Assembly (NCBI RefSeq): GCF_026168105.1
Contig: NZ_LBMW01000059.1
Location: 1 to 39,494 of the forward strand
Origin: Streptomyces hygroscopicus
GTDB taxonomy: Bacteria > Actinomycetota > Actinomycetes > Streptomycetales > Streptomycetaceae
Length of the DNA: 39,494 nt
Direction: 5' to 3'
The translations under genes and the position numbers were made by a program. Position 1 is the stretch's first letter. Every line of letters starts with the position of its first letter. Shown here one piece after another: positions 16,219 to 23,824 of the stretch. The notes under the pieces are model-generated. The model was not told where the DNA came from and ran no database searches. It saw only the letters and a program-made list of their open reading frames with translations.

Positions 16219-17912
16219 GCCCCACCACCCTTCCCGCCGGCCTTGATCACGGGCACGTCACCTTCCTCGGTGCCGGACCCGGGGATCCGGGACTTCTCAC
16301 CCTGCGCGCCGTGGAGGCGCTGGCGAACGCGGACGTTCTCGTCGGCGAGCACGAGGTGCTCGACGTGGTGCGCACGCATGCCAGAGCGGGCGTCGCCGTC
16401 CTGAACACGGACGCGGACCCCTCCACGGGAACGTATCCGGGCACGGCTCAACTAGCGGTCGTTGACGCCGCGTCAACAGCCGCAGGTGTCCCTGCGTTGA
16501 GGGATGCCGCACATCTTGTCATGGAGGCTGTGCGGGGCGGCAAGCGGGTCGTCCGTGCGGTGTCCGGAGACCCCGGCCTGGACGTATACGCGGCAGAGGA
16601 GATGCTGGCGTGCGCCGCCGAGGGCGTTCCCTTCGAGGTCGTGCCGGGCATCGCGACCGCCGTGGGAGTGCCCGCGTACGCGGGTGTGCCGCTGCGGGAC
16701 GCGCAGGGCACGGACGTACGGTTCGTGGACGCGCGGTCCGCCTCGGACCGCTGCTGGACCGAGGTGGGCGCGTCCGACGGCACGGTCGTGGTCTCCACGA
16801 CGCTGGACTCCGTGGCGGCCGCCGCGGGCGAACTGGTGGCCGCGGGCCGCAAGCCGGACACCCCGATGACGGTGACGATCGCCGGTACGACGACCCGGCA
16901 GCGCACCTGGACCGCCACGCTCGGCTCGATCGCGCAGACGCTGAAGCAGGCCAAGGTCCTGCCGTCCCCCGACGGGGGCCGCACCGTCATAGCCGTGGTC
17001 GGTGAGCGTTCCGCCGCCGCCCAGCGCGACCAGTTGTCGTGGTTCGAGAACAAGCCGCTGTTCGGCTGGAAGGTCCTCGTCCCGCGTACGAAGGAGCAGG
17101 CGGCGTCGCTCTCCGACCAACTGCGGTCGTACGGGGCCGTGCCGCACGAGGTGCCGACCATCGCCGTCGAACCGCCGCGCACGCCCCAGCAGATGGAGCG
17201 GGCCGTCAAGGGCCTGGTGACGGGCCGGTACGAGTGGATCGCGTTCACGTCGGTCAACGCGGTCAAGGCGGTGCGGGAGAAGTTCGAGGAGTACGGCCTC
17301 GACGCGCGCGCCTTCGCGGGCATCAAGGTGGCCGCGGTGGGCGAGCAGACGGCGAAGGCGCTGGTCGCCTTCGGCGTGAAGCCGGACCTGGTCCCCTCGG
17401 GCGAGCAGTCCGCGGCGGGCCTGCTGGACGACTGGCCGCCGTACGACCCGGTGTTCGACCCCATCGACCGGGTCTTCCTGCCGCGTGCGGACATCGCCAC
17501 CGAGACGCTGGTGGCGGGCCTCATCGAACTGGGCTGGGAGGTCGACGACGTGACGGCCTACCGGACGGTGCGCGCCTCGCCGCCGCCGGCCGAGACCCGT
17601 GAGGCGATCAAGGGCGGCGGCTTCGACGCGGTCCTGTTCACGTCGTCCTCGACGGTCCGCAACCTGGTGGGCATCGCGGGCAAGCCGCACAACGTGACGG
17701 TGATCGCGTGCATCGGTCCCGCGACGGCGAAGACGGCGGAGGAACACGGTCTGCGGGTGGACGTGATGGCCCCGGAGCCGTCGGTCCACAAGCTGGCGGA
17801 AGCACTGGCGGACTTCGGTCTGAAGCGGCGCGCCGCCGCGCTGGAGGCCGGCGACCCGGTGACACGGCCGAGCGAGCGGCGGCCGGGGGCGCGGCGGCGT
17901 CGCACGACGTGA
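16215..17912 (+). CDS. hemD: Bifunctional uroporphyrinogen-III methyltransferase / uroporphyrinogen-III synthase
   Basis: 565 residues with two enzymes fused. Residues about 12-260 are a SAM-dependent precorrin-2-forming methyltransferase (CobA/SUMT type): FLGAGPGDPGLLTLRA, and the SGDPGLDVYA and VVPGIATAVGVPAYAGVPL segments. Residues about 275-545 are HemD, which cyclises and inverts ring D of hydroxymethylbilane (LVPRTKEQAASLSDQLRSYG, IAFTSVNAV, AAVGEQTAKAL, FTSSSTVRNLVG). The fusion puts uroporphyrinogen III at the branch to haem and to sirohaem/cobalamin. The TTG start at 16215 has GGGGAG upstream and overlaps the hemC stop as TTGA. The C-terminal tail is Arg-rich and variable. Confidence 0.96.
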   Translation: MSPTTLPAGLDHGHVTFLGAGPGDPGLLTLRAVEALANADVLVGEHEVLDVVRTHARAGVAVLNTDADPSTGTYPGTAQLAVVDAASTAAGVPALRDAAHLVMEAVRGGKRVVRAVSGDPGLDVYAAEEMLACAAEGVPFEVVPGIATAVGVPAYAGVPLRDAQGTDVRFVDARSASDRCWTEVGASDGTVVVSTTLDSVAAAAGELVAAGRKPDTPMTVTIAGTTTRQRTWTATLGSIAQTLKQAKVLPSPDGGRTVIAVVGERSAAAQRDQLSWFENKPLFGWKVLVPRTKEQAASLSDQLRSYGAVPHEVPTIAVEPPRTPQQMERAVKGLVTGRYEWIAFTSVNAVKAVREKFEEYGLDARAFAGIKVAAVGEQTAKALVAFGVKPDLVPSGEQSAAGLLDDWPPYDPVFDPIDRVFLPRADIATETLVAGLIELGWEVDDVTAYRTVRASPPPAETREAIKGGGFDAVLFTSSSTVRNLVGIAGKPHNVTVIACIGPATAKTAEEHGLRVDVMAPEPSVHKLAEALADFGLKRRAAALEAGDPVTRPSERRPGARRRRTT

Positions 17913-17915
17913 CCG

Positions 17916-17985
17916 CGGGCGGGGAACGCCCCGCCACCCCCGGTTCCTGACGGGCGGGAACGCCCCGCCACCCCGGGTTCCTCAT
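17916..17985. repeat. Two tandem ~35-bp hairpin repeats after hemD
   Basis: Two near-identical copies (17916-17950 and 17951-17985) of a unit holding GGCGGG(G)AACGCCCCGCC followed by GGTTCCT. Each copy is itself a stem-loop of 6-7 bp with an AACG-type loop. They lie between the hemD stop and the terminator at 17986. Confidence 0.75.
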
Positions 17986-18020
17986 CCGAAGGGCGCCCCC
18001 GTCCAGGGGGCGCCCTTCGG
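17986..18020. terminator. Terminator of the rex-hemACD operon
   Basis: Perfect 15-bp arms (17986-18000 and 18006-18020) around a GTCCA loop. It lies between hemD and the convergent NAD(P)-binding gene and can serve both. Confidence 0.88.
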
Positions 18021-18109
18021 CGTCGAGGTTCTTCACGTGCCCACGGCGCCCGCGTTCCGCGCGTGATCGCATGCGGGGAACGCGGGGGCCGGAGCATCGG
18101 AGCATCTGA

Positions 18110-18928
18110 TCAGCGGAAGGCGGCGGCGCTGCGGGCAGCCCAGTCCGCGAAGGGACGCGGCGCACGGCCCAGGACCCGCTCGACGTCGGGGCTCACCCGG
18201 CGTTCGGCGGGAAGCGGGTCTCCGAGGATGGAGAGGGTGCCGTCCACAACCGGCTGGGGCATGAACGCGAGCATCTGCTCCCGCGCCTCCTCGCGGGTCT
18301 GTTCGACGAAGCGGACCGGTTCGCCGATTGCGGCGCCGATCGCTGCGGCCCGCTCGCGCGGGGTGGTCGGGGCAGGGCCGGTGAGCTCGTACACGGCACC
18401 GATGTGGCCGGGCTGCAGCAGCGCGGTGGCAGCGACCTCGGCGACGTCCGCCGGGTCGACCATCGGCAGGCCGACGTCGCCGAACGGGGCGGCGGCCACC
18501 CGGTCGGCGCGGATCGGCTCGGCCCACGCGAGGGCGTTGGAGTCCAGTCCGCCGCAGCGCAGCACGGTCCCGTCGAGGCCCGAGCCACGGAGCGCGGCTT
18601 CGAAGCCGGCGGGGTGGCGGTAGGCGCCCGGCCTGGTGGCGACGCCGAGGGAGGAGACCAGGACGACCCGGCGGACGCCGCCCGCCTTTGCGGCGTCGAG
18701 GACGCCCTGCGGGTCGTCTCCGGCCACCAGCAGGAACAGCGCGTCGGCGCCGTCGAGCGCGGGGCGCAGGCTGTCGGGGTCGGCAAGGTCGGCCCGCACG
18801 TGGCGTACGCCGGCGGGCAGGTCGCGCGCCTCGCCGCGCGAAACCGCGGTCACCGCCTCGCCTGCCCCGGCGAGGAGGCGGACCAGCTCGCGACCGACGT
18901 TTCCGGTGGCTCCGGTCACTGCAATCAT
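18110..18928 (-). CDS. NmrA-like NAD(P)H-binding protein (atypical SDR)
   Basis: 272 residues. IAVTGATGNVGRELVRLL is the NAD(P)-binding loop with the TGATGxxG form of atypical SDRs. It is followed by the VRADLADPDSL segment and RRVVLVSSLGV; there is no YxxxK pair. The family includes NmrA redox sensors, quinone oxidoreductases such as QorB, and isoflavone-reductase-like enzymes, so either catalysis or sensing is possible. ATG 18928 has AGGAG upstream. It is divergent from the TetR gene and the two share an operator region (18929-19017), so the TetR protein most likely represses it. Confidence 0.88.
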   Translation of the reverse strand: MIAVTGATGNVGRELVRLLAGAGEAVTAVSRGEARDLPAGVRHVRADLADPDSLRPALDGADALFLLVAGDDPQGVLDAAKAGGVRRVVLVSSLGVATRPGAYRHPAGFEAALRGSGLDGTVLRCGGLDSNALAWAEPIRADRVAAAPFGDVGLPMVDPADVAEVAATALLQPGHIGAVYELTGPAPTTPRERAAAIGAAIGEPVRFVEQTREEAREQMLAFMPQPVVDGTLSILGDPLPAERRVSPDVERVLGRAPRPFADWAARSAAAFR

Positions 18929-18945
18929 GGGGAGGCTCCTCTGTA

Positions 18946-18961
18946 AGTTAGTTGACTAACT
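18946..18961. promoter_or_regulatory. Palindromic operator 1 in the NmrA/TetR divergent region
   Basis: AGTTAGT-TG-ACTAACT, perfect 7-bp arms, 18 bases upstream of the NmrA-like start codon. It is AT-rich against the background. It uses the same AGTYAGT half-site as operator 2 but with a spacing of 2 rather than 6. Confidence 0.75.
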
Positions 18962-19007
18962 AAGTTGTGGGAGCCGACCGTAGCCCATCGCGGCGGCGTT
19001 CGTCTAC

Positions 19008-19027
19008 AGTCAGTCAGGTGACTGACT
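19008..19027. promoter_or_regulatory. Palindromic operator 2 overlapping the TetR start codon
   Basis: AGTCAGTCA-GG-TGACTGACT, perfect 9-bp arms. The GTG start of the TetR gene (19018-19020) lies in the centre, so binding should shut down the regulator's own gene. Confidence 0.8.
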
Positions 19028-19599
19028 CAGAAAAGGGGGCGCGGCGCGCTCCCAGGAAACGGGAGCGTCTGGCCGCCGCAGCGGCCAGGGTGCTGCACGA
19101 GCAGGGCGTCGAGAAGACCACGCTGGCGGACATCGCGCGGGAGGCCGATGTCCCCGTCGGGAACGTGTACTACTACTTCAAGACGAAGAACGACCTGGTC
19201 GAGGCCGCCATCGACACCCACGCGCAGAATCTGTCGGAGGCGATCGCCGCGCTCGACGCACTGCCGACGCCGGGCGAGCGGCTGAAAGCGCTCATCACCG
19301 GATGGGTCGAGCAGCGCGACACCACGGTACGGTTCGGCTGCCCCACCGGAACTCTCGCGTCCGAGCTGGACAAGCGGTCCGACGGCCTCGACACGACGGT
19401 CGCCGCCGTCATGCGCGTCCTGATCGACTGGGCCGAGCGGCAGTTCGCCGAGCTGGGCCGGAGCGACGCCCGCGAGCTGGCGGTCGCGCTGATCGCCGCC
19501 TACCAGGGCATCTCGGTGCTGACCAACACGCTCCGCGACCCGGAGGTGATGACGACCGAAGGCCGCCGTCTGGAGCGCTGGATCGACTCGCTGGCCTGA
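19018..19599 (+). CDS. TetR/AcrR family transcriptional regulator
   Basis: 193 residues. An N-terminal TetR helix-turn-helix (RERLAAAAARVLHEQGVEKTTLADIAREADVPVGNVYYYFKTKNDLVEA, about residues 11-58) is followed by a ligand-binding helical domain of the TetR_C LmrA/YxaF-like type (GCPTGTLASELDK, LTNTLRDPEV). The GTG at 19018 is chosen because residues upstream (SPSRRRSSTVSQ) look non-coding; this start lies within a perfect palindrome and has CAGTCAG rather than a normal ribosome site, so initiation may be leaderless or nearly so. The LmrA/YxaF group responds to small aromatic or flavonoid-like ligands in Bacillus; the ligand here is unknown. Confidence 0.9.
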   Translation: MTDSEKGARRAPRKRERLAAAAARVLHEQGVEKTTLADIAREADVPVGNVYYYFKTKNDLVEAAIDTHAQNLSEAIAALDALPTPGERLKALITGWVEQRDTTVRFGCPTGTLASELDKRSDGLDTTVAAVMRVLIDWAERQFAELGRSDARELAVALIAAYQGISVLTNTLRDPEVMTTEGRRLERWIDSLA

Positions 19600-19669
19600 C
19601 CCCGCCGCGCGCCGCCGGTCGACAGGGCGTCGGCAAAAGGAGCCTTCGGCCGGGCGTAGCGTAGAAGGC

Positions 19670-20662
19670 ATGACGAAGTACGGATCCTTTCCCGGTACCC
19701 GTCCCCGGCGGCTGCGCACCACGCCCGCCATGCGCCGCATGGTCGCCGAGACCCGGCTTCACCCGGCCGACTTCATCCTTCCCGCCTTCATCCGGGAAGG
19801 GGTCAGCGAGCCCGTGCCGATCGCGGCGATGCCCGGCGTCGTGCAGCACACCCGCGACAGCCTGAAGAAGGCGGCGCTGGAGGCCGTTGAGGCCGGAATC
19901 TCCGGCATCATGCTCTTCGGCGTGCCGGAGGAGTCCAAGAAGGACGCCATCGGGACTCCGGGCACCGACCCGGAGGGGATCCTGCAGGTCGCCATCCGCG
20001 ATGTGCGCGCCGAGGTCGGCGACGACCTGCTCGTCATGTCCGACCTGTGCCTGGACGAGACCACCGACCACGGCCACTGCGGCGTGCTCGACGCGAAGGG
20101 GCGGGTCGACAACGACGCCACCCTCGAGCGGTACGCGGAGATGGCCCAGGTCCAGGCCGATGCGGGCGCCCATGTCGTCGGTCCCAGCGGCATGATGGAC
20201 GGCCAGATCGGCGTCGTCCGGGACGCGCTGGACCAGATCGGCCGTGACGACGTCGCGGTCCTCGCCTACACGGCAAAGTACTCCTCCGCCTTCTACGGGC
20301 CCTTCCGGGAGGCCGTCGCCTCGTCCCTGGAGGGCGACCGCAAGACGTATCAGCAGGACCCCGCCAACTGGCGTGAGTCCCTGCGGGAACTCGCCCTCGA
20401 CCTGGAGGAGGGCGCCGACATGGTGATGGTCAAGCCGGCCGGCCCCTATCTCGACATCCTGGCGCGCGTCGCCGACGCCGTGGACGTGCCGGTCGCCGCG
20501 TACCAGATCTCGGGCGAGTACTCGATGGTCGAGGCCGCCGCGGAGAAGGGCTGGGTCGACCGCGACCGCGCGATCATCGAGACCCTGACCGGCATCAAGC
20601 GGGCCGGCGCCCGCAACATCCTCACGTACTGGGCCACCGAGGCCGCCCAGAAGCTGCGCTAG
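19670..20662 (+). CDS. hemB: Porphobilinogen synthase (delta-aminolevulinic acid dehydratase)
   Basis: 330 residues. It condenses two aminolevulinic acid molecules to porphobilinogen. The two Schiff-base lysines are Lys203 (LAYTAKYSSAFYGPFR) and Lys255 (MVMVKPAGPYLD). The active-site metal region reads SDLCLDETTDHGHCG: Cys127 and Cys137 remain but the middle Cys of the zinc type is Asp129, so it is intermediate between zinc- and magnesium-type enzymes. It supplies the substrate of HemC but is separated from hemD by the NmrA/TetR pair and has its own promoter region. GAAGG lies very close to the ATG; a better AAGGAG is about 28 bases upstream, too far to act as a ribosome site. Confidence 0.97.
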   Translation: MTKYGSFPGTRPRRLRTTPAMRRMVAETRLHPADFILPAFIREGVSEPVPIAAMPGVVQHTRDSLKKAALEAVEAGISGIMLFGVPEESKKDAIGTPGTDPEGILQVAIRDVRAEVGDDLLVMSDLCLDETTDHGHCGVLDAKGRVDNDATLERYAEMAQVQADAGAHVVGPSGMMDGQIGVVRDALDQIGRDDVAVLAYTAKYSSAFYGPFREAVASSLEGDRKTYQQDPANWRESLRELALDLEEGADMVMVKPAGPYLDILARVADAVDVPVAAYQISGEYSMVEAAAEKGWVDRDRAIIETLTGIKRAGARNILTYWATEAAQKLR

Positions 20663-20676
20663 GGCCCGTATACGGC

Positions 20677-21237
20677 TCAGCGCGTCAGCGCCGCCTCCTC
20701 GCTCGACAGCCAGTACGTCACCGTGGGCCCCTCGGTGACGTGTACGCCCTGAGCCGGGAGTGTCAGGCGGACGGCCGGGCCGCTCGGCAGGGTGAGGGTC
20801 ACGGTCTTCGCCGTGTGGCCGCGGGTGCCGGTGCCGTCGGCCGCCGACAGGAGCACTCCCGCGTAGGCCGACTCGCCGGGGGAGAGGGTGATCGCGGTGT
20901 GCGGTTTCGTCTCCCGGACGGGGCGCGGCGAGGAGGGCGCACCGTCGAAGCGGACCTGCGGATAGCCGGAGAGGGTGCAGTTCGTGGCGCCCGTGTTGGT
21001 GACCGTCAGGAGCAGATGGTCGACGGTGCGGGAGACCTGCCTGGCCGTCGTGTGGATGTGGGCGCCCGAGCAGGGGGCCGCACGGCCCGAGCTCCGGGCG
21101 GACGTGTCCGGGGTCGATGCCGAGGAGGGGCCCTCGTCCCGTACTCCCTCTCCGTTCCGGCAGGCCGTGAGCGCGATCGCGGCGAGCGCGACAGTGGCGG
21201 CGGCGAGCAGGCGGGTACGGGCGGTACGAGCGGACAT
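20677..21237 (-). CDS. DUF4232 domain-containing lipoprotein
   Basis: 186 residues. The signal peptide MSARTARTRLLAAATVALAA ends in the lipobox LTAC, giving a lipidated N-terminus outside the membrane. A short Ser/Pro-rich linker follows, then the DUF4232 beta-sandwich: CSGAHIHTTARQVSRTVDHLLLTVTNTG, CTLSGYPQVRF, VTLTLPSGPAV and a C-terminal VTEGPTVTYWLS. The Cys pair (CSGAH and CTLSG) may form a disulphide. The function of DUF4232 is unknown. I place the start at ATG 21237 because the preceding codons lack a signal sequence. It is convergent with hemB, with only 14 bases between the stops. Confidence 0.86.
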   Translation of the reverse strand: MSARTARTRLLAAATVALAAIALTACRNGEGVRDEGPSSASTPDTSARSSGRAAPCSGAHIHTTARQVSRTVDHLLLTVTNTGATNCTLSGYPQVRFDGAPSSPRPVRETKPHTAITLSPGESAYAGVLLSAADGTGTRGHTAKTVTLTLPSGPAVRLTLPAQGVHVTEGPTVTYWLSSEEAALTR

Positions 21238-21509
21238 GGGGGCGGGCCCTTCGACATGGCGGAGCTGGGGGGATGGCGCGGCCGCTCGACCGGTCGCCCG
21301 GGAGCGGAGGCCTCGATGACCACAGCTTGAGCGCTGAGTCGTCCCGGCCGCCACACCCGACGCGGTATTCGGGACGCCTGGATCGAAGGGATACCCGCTG
21401 AGCTGCGGAAACGCCACGCCCCGGGAACGTAGTCCGGGACGCCGTCGAGGCCCGGCAAACGGAGCGGGCGCTTCCAACTCGAGTCGGGAGTGCGGTTGTT
21501 GCCCGCCGG

Positions 21510-22454
21510 CTATGGCTCTTCCGTGCCGAACCACAGCTCGGCCAGAGCGTCGAGGCGCGGCTCGGCCGGGGTCGGCAACTCCCGCAGGTAGTAGGGCAGG
21601 TCGCTGTACACGTGCAGCAGCGCGTACGCGAGCAGCTGGTCCGGGTCGTGCGGGGCACGCCCGTAGGCCTCGTAGAAGCGGCGGAGCAAGCGCCGGTCAC
21701 CGCGGGTGATGAACAGGCCCACGCTGACGAAGTCGTAGGCAGGGTCGCCGATCAACGCCGGCTCGAAGTCGAAAAGACCGGTCAGCCGACGGCCGTCACG
21801 CATGTCGATCGTCAGATGCTCGCGCATCAACTCGGTGTGCAACAGGGCGAGCTGGGTGGAGGCGGGCAGGGGTACGGAGTCCAGGAAGCCGGGGATCTGG
21901 CTCAGCCAGGGCTCGGTGGCACCGTAGTGGCGGTGGTGCTCGAGCGCGTGTCCCCGTCGGCGGCGCAGGAACGAGGACCAGTCCGAGGGCCCCACGACAT
22001 CCGTCAGGGGCTTGAAGTCCATCGCGTGCAGCGCGGCCAGAGTCCGGGCCGTCTCCGTCACCACCCGGTCCTGCTCCGCCGACGTCAGCCGCGGCCAGGC
22101 CTCGTGGACACTCAGCCCCAGCAACCGGGACATCAGCACGAACCGCCAGCCGTTGTGGCACTCGTCCGTCGCGAGCAACCGTGGGGTCGGAAGCGGCAGT
22201 TGGCCCCACAGGTGTGCCAACACCCGGGCCTCCGTGACCGCCGCGGCCGTCTCGAACGGCGGATACAGCTTCAGCACCATGTCACCCCCGACCGCGTACA
22301 CCGGCCGGGAGCCGTCGTCGAAGCGCCGCAAGGCGAGCCCGACGAGCCCCAGTTGGTCGCACAGGTCCAGCGCGGCCGGGCGTAACAGCGCCTCGTCCGA
22401 GAGTATCGCTTCGAGCTCGGCGTACGTGTCCACGGTGGGCAGCATGGGCCGCAT
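21510..22454 (-). CDS. Aminoglycoside phosphotransferase (APH)-fold protein with a TTA codon
   Basis: 314 residues with the protein-kinase-like APH fold. Lys62 in MVLKLYPP is the ATP lysine. The catalytic loop is LLHTELMREHL: the usual HGDxxxxN has become His206, Glu208 and His213. The metal Asp229 is intact in GLFDFEPALIGDPAYDF. It may phosphorylate a small molecule, or have diverged. Leu24 is encoded by TTA (22383-22385), the codon that needs the bldA tRNA, so expression should be developmentally delayed. ATG 22454 is chosen as the first Met of the conserved stretch; the ribosome site is weak. It is divergent from the aminotransferase gene. Confidence 0.85.
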   Translation of the reverse strand: MRPMLPTVDTYAELEAILSDEALLRPAALDLCDQLGLVGLALRRFDDGSRPVYAVGGDMVLKLYPPFETAAAVTEARVLAHLWGQLPLPTPRLLATDECHNGWRFVLMSRLLGLSVHEAWPRLTSAEQDRVVTETARTLAALHAMDFKPLTDVVGPSDWSSFLRRRRGHALEHHRHYGATEPWLSQIPGFLDSVPLPASTQLALLHTELMREHLTIDMRDGRRLTGLFDFEPALIGDPAYDFVSVGLFITRGDRRLLRRFYEAYGRAPHDPDQLLAYALLHVYSDLPYYLRELPTPAEPRLDALAELWFGTEEP

Positions 22455-22608
22455 GCTAGGGCCCCCGAGGGCCGTCCGTATGGCGAAACCAGGTTGTTGT
22501 AGGTGCCAGCGATATCCGTAAGGTGCGCGAACGAGGTGTTTTCGAGTGGCGTTCCCACGGCGCACTACGGCCGGCGCGGCGCGCCCCAGCACACAAGGAG
22601 CCGCCGCC

Positions 22609-23814
22609 GTGTCCACCACCGACCGCGTGATCAGCAGCCCACCGCAGCCCGCGTTCGCCGCCCGGGTCGCCTCGGTCGGCGGTTCCCCCGTACGGGACAT
22701 CCTCGCCGTCACCGCCCGCCCCGAAGTCGTCAACTTCGCGGGCGGGCTTCCGGCGCCCGGGCTCTTCGACGCCGAGGGCGTCGCCGCCGCGTTCAACACC
22801 GTGCTGTCCGAGGCGCCGCAACGGGCACTCCAGTACTCGACGACCGAGGGCGAGCCCGCGTTGCGGACCGCGCTCGCCGGGCGCACCACCGTGCGCGGCC
22901 TGGTGACCGGGCCCGACGACCTGCTCGTCACCACCGGCTCGCAGCAGGCGCTGTCCCTGCTCTCCACCGCCCTCCTCGAGCCCGGTGACACCGTCCTCGT
23001 GGAAAACCCCTGCTATCTCGCGGCGCTCCAGGCGTTCGGCTTCGCGGGCGCCCGCATCGTCGCCGTGCCCGGGGACGCGGACGGGATCGATCCGGAGGCG
23101 CTGGAGGAACTGGTGGCACAGGAGAGCCCCAAGCTGCTCTACACGGTCCCCACCTTCCAGAACCCCACCGGGCGCACCCTCCCCGCCGACCGCCGCGCCG
23201 CGATCGCTCGCGTCGCCGTCCGGCGCGGGCTGTGGATCGTCGAGGACGACCCGTACGGCGAACTCCGCTTCGAGGGCGAGCGCGTGCCGTGGATCGCCTC
23301 CTACGACGACGCGCGCGACCGCACCGTGCTGCTCGGCTCCTTCTCCAAGGTGATGGCCCCCGGGCTGCGGCTCGGCTGGCTGCGGGCGCCGGCGGCGCTG
23401 CGGCGGGCCTGCGCGGTCGCCAAGCAGGCCGCCGACCTGCACACCCCGACCGTCAACCAGCTCGCCGCGGCACGCTACCTGGCCGACCGCGACCTCGACG
23501 CCCACGTGGCACGCGTCGCCGCCGCGTACCGTGAGCGCCGGGACGCCATGCTCGCCGGTCTCCCGGACGCGCTCCCCGAGGGCTCCACCTGGAACCGTCC
23601 CAAGGGCGGCATGTTCCTGTGGGCGCGTCTCCCCGAGGCATACGACACCACGGCCCTGCTGGCGCGCGCGGTCGAGCAGGACGTGGCGTACGTCCCCGGG
23701 GCGCCCTTCTGCGTGGGCACGCCGGAGAGGTCGACGATGCGGCTGTGCTTCGTCACGCACACGCCCGGGGAGATCGCGGAGGGACTGCGGCGGCTGGGCA
23801 AGGCGCTGGGGTAG
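22609..23814 (+). CDS. PLP-dependent aminotransferase, 2-aminoadipate/MocR-AT type
   Basis: 401 residues, fold type I class I/II aminotransferase. It shows NFAGGLPAPGLF, QYSTTEGEPALR, VTTGSQQALSLL, PTFQNPTGRTL, EDDPYGELRF and SFSKVMAPGLRLGW, in which Lys247 binds PLP. The late RPKGGMFLWARLP is also typical. The family includes LysN-like 2-aminoadipate transaminases and kynurenine/aromatic transaminases, so the amino donor cannot be fixed. GTG 22609 is chosen: AAGGAG lies 8 bases before it, and the upstream in-frame ATG at 22546 adds an unconserved stretch. It is divergent from the APH-fold gene and convergent with the DUF4253 gene 10 bases downstream. Confidence 0.92.
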   Translation: MSTTDRVISSPPQPAFAARVASVGGSPVRDILAVTARPEVVNFAGGLPAPGLFDAEGVAAAFNTVLSEAPQRALQYSTTEGEPALRTALAGRTTVRGLVTGPDDLLVTTGSQQALSLLSTALLEPGDTVLVENPCYLAALQAFGFAGARIVAVPGDADGIDPEALEELVAQESPKLLYTVPTFQNPTGRTLPADRRAAIARVAVRRGLWIVEDDPYGELRFEGERVPWIASYDDARDRTVLLGSFSKVMAPGLRLGWLRAPAALRRACAVAKQAADLHTPTVNQLAAARYLADRDLDAHVARVAAAYRERRDAMLAGLPDALPEGSTWNRPKGGMFLWARLPEAYDTTALLARAVEQDVAYVPGAPFCVGTPERSTMRLCFVTHTPGEIAEGLRRLGKALG

Positions 23815-23824
23815 GGGACCTGGC

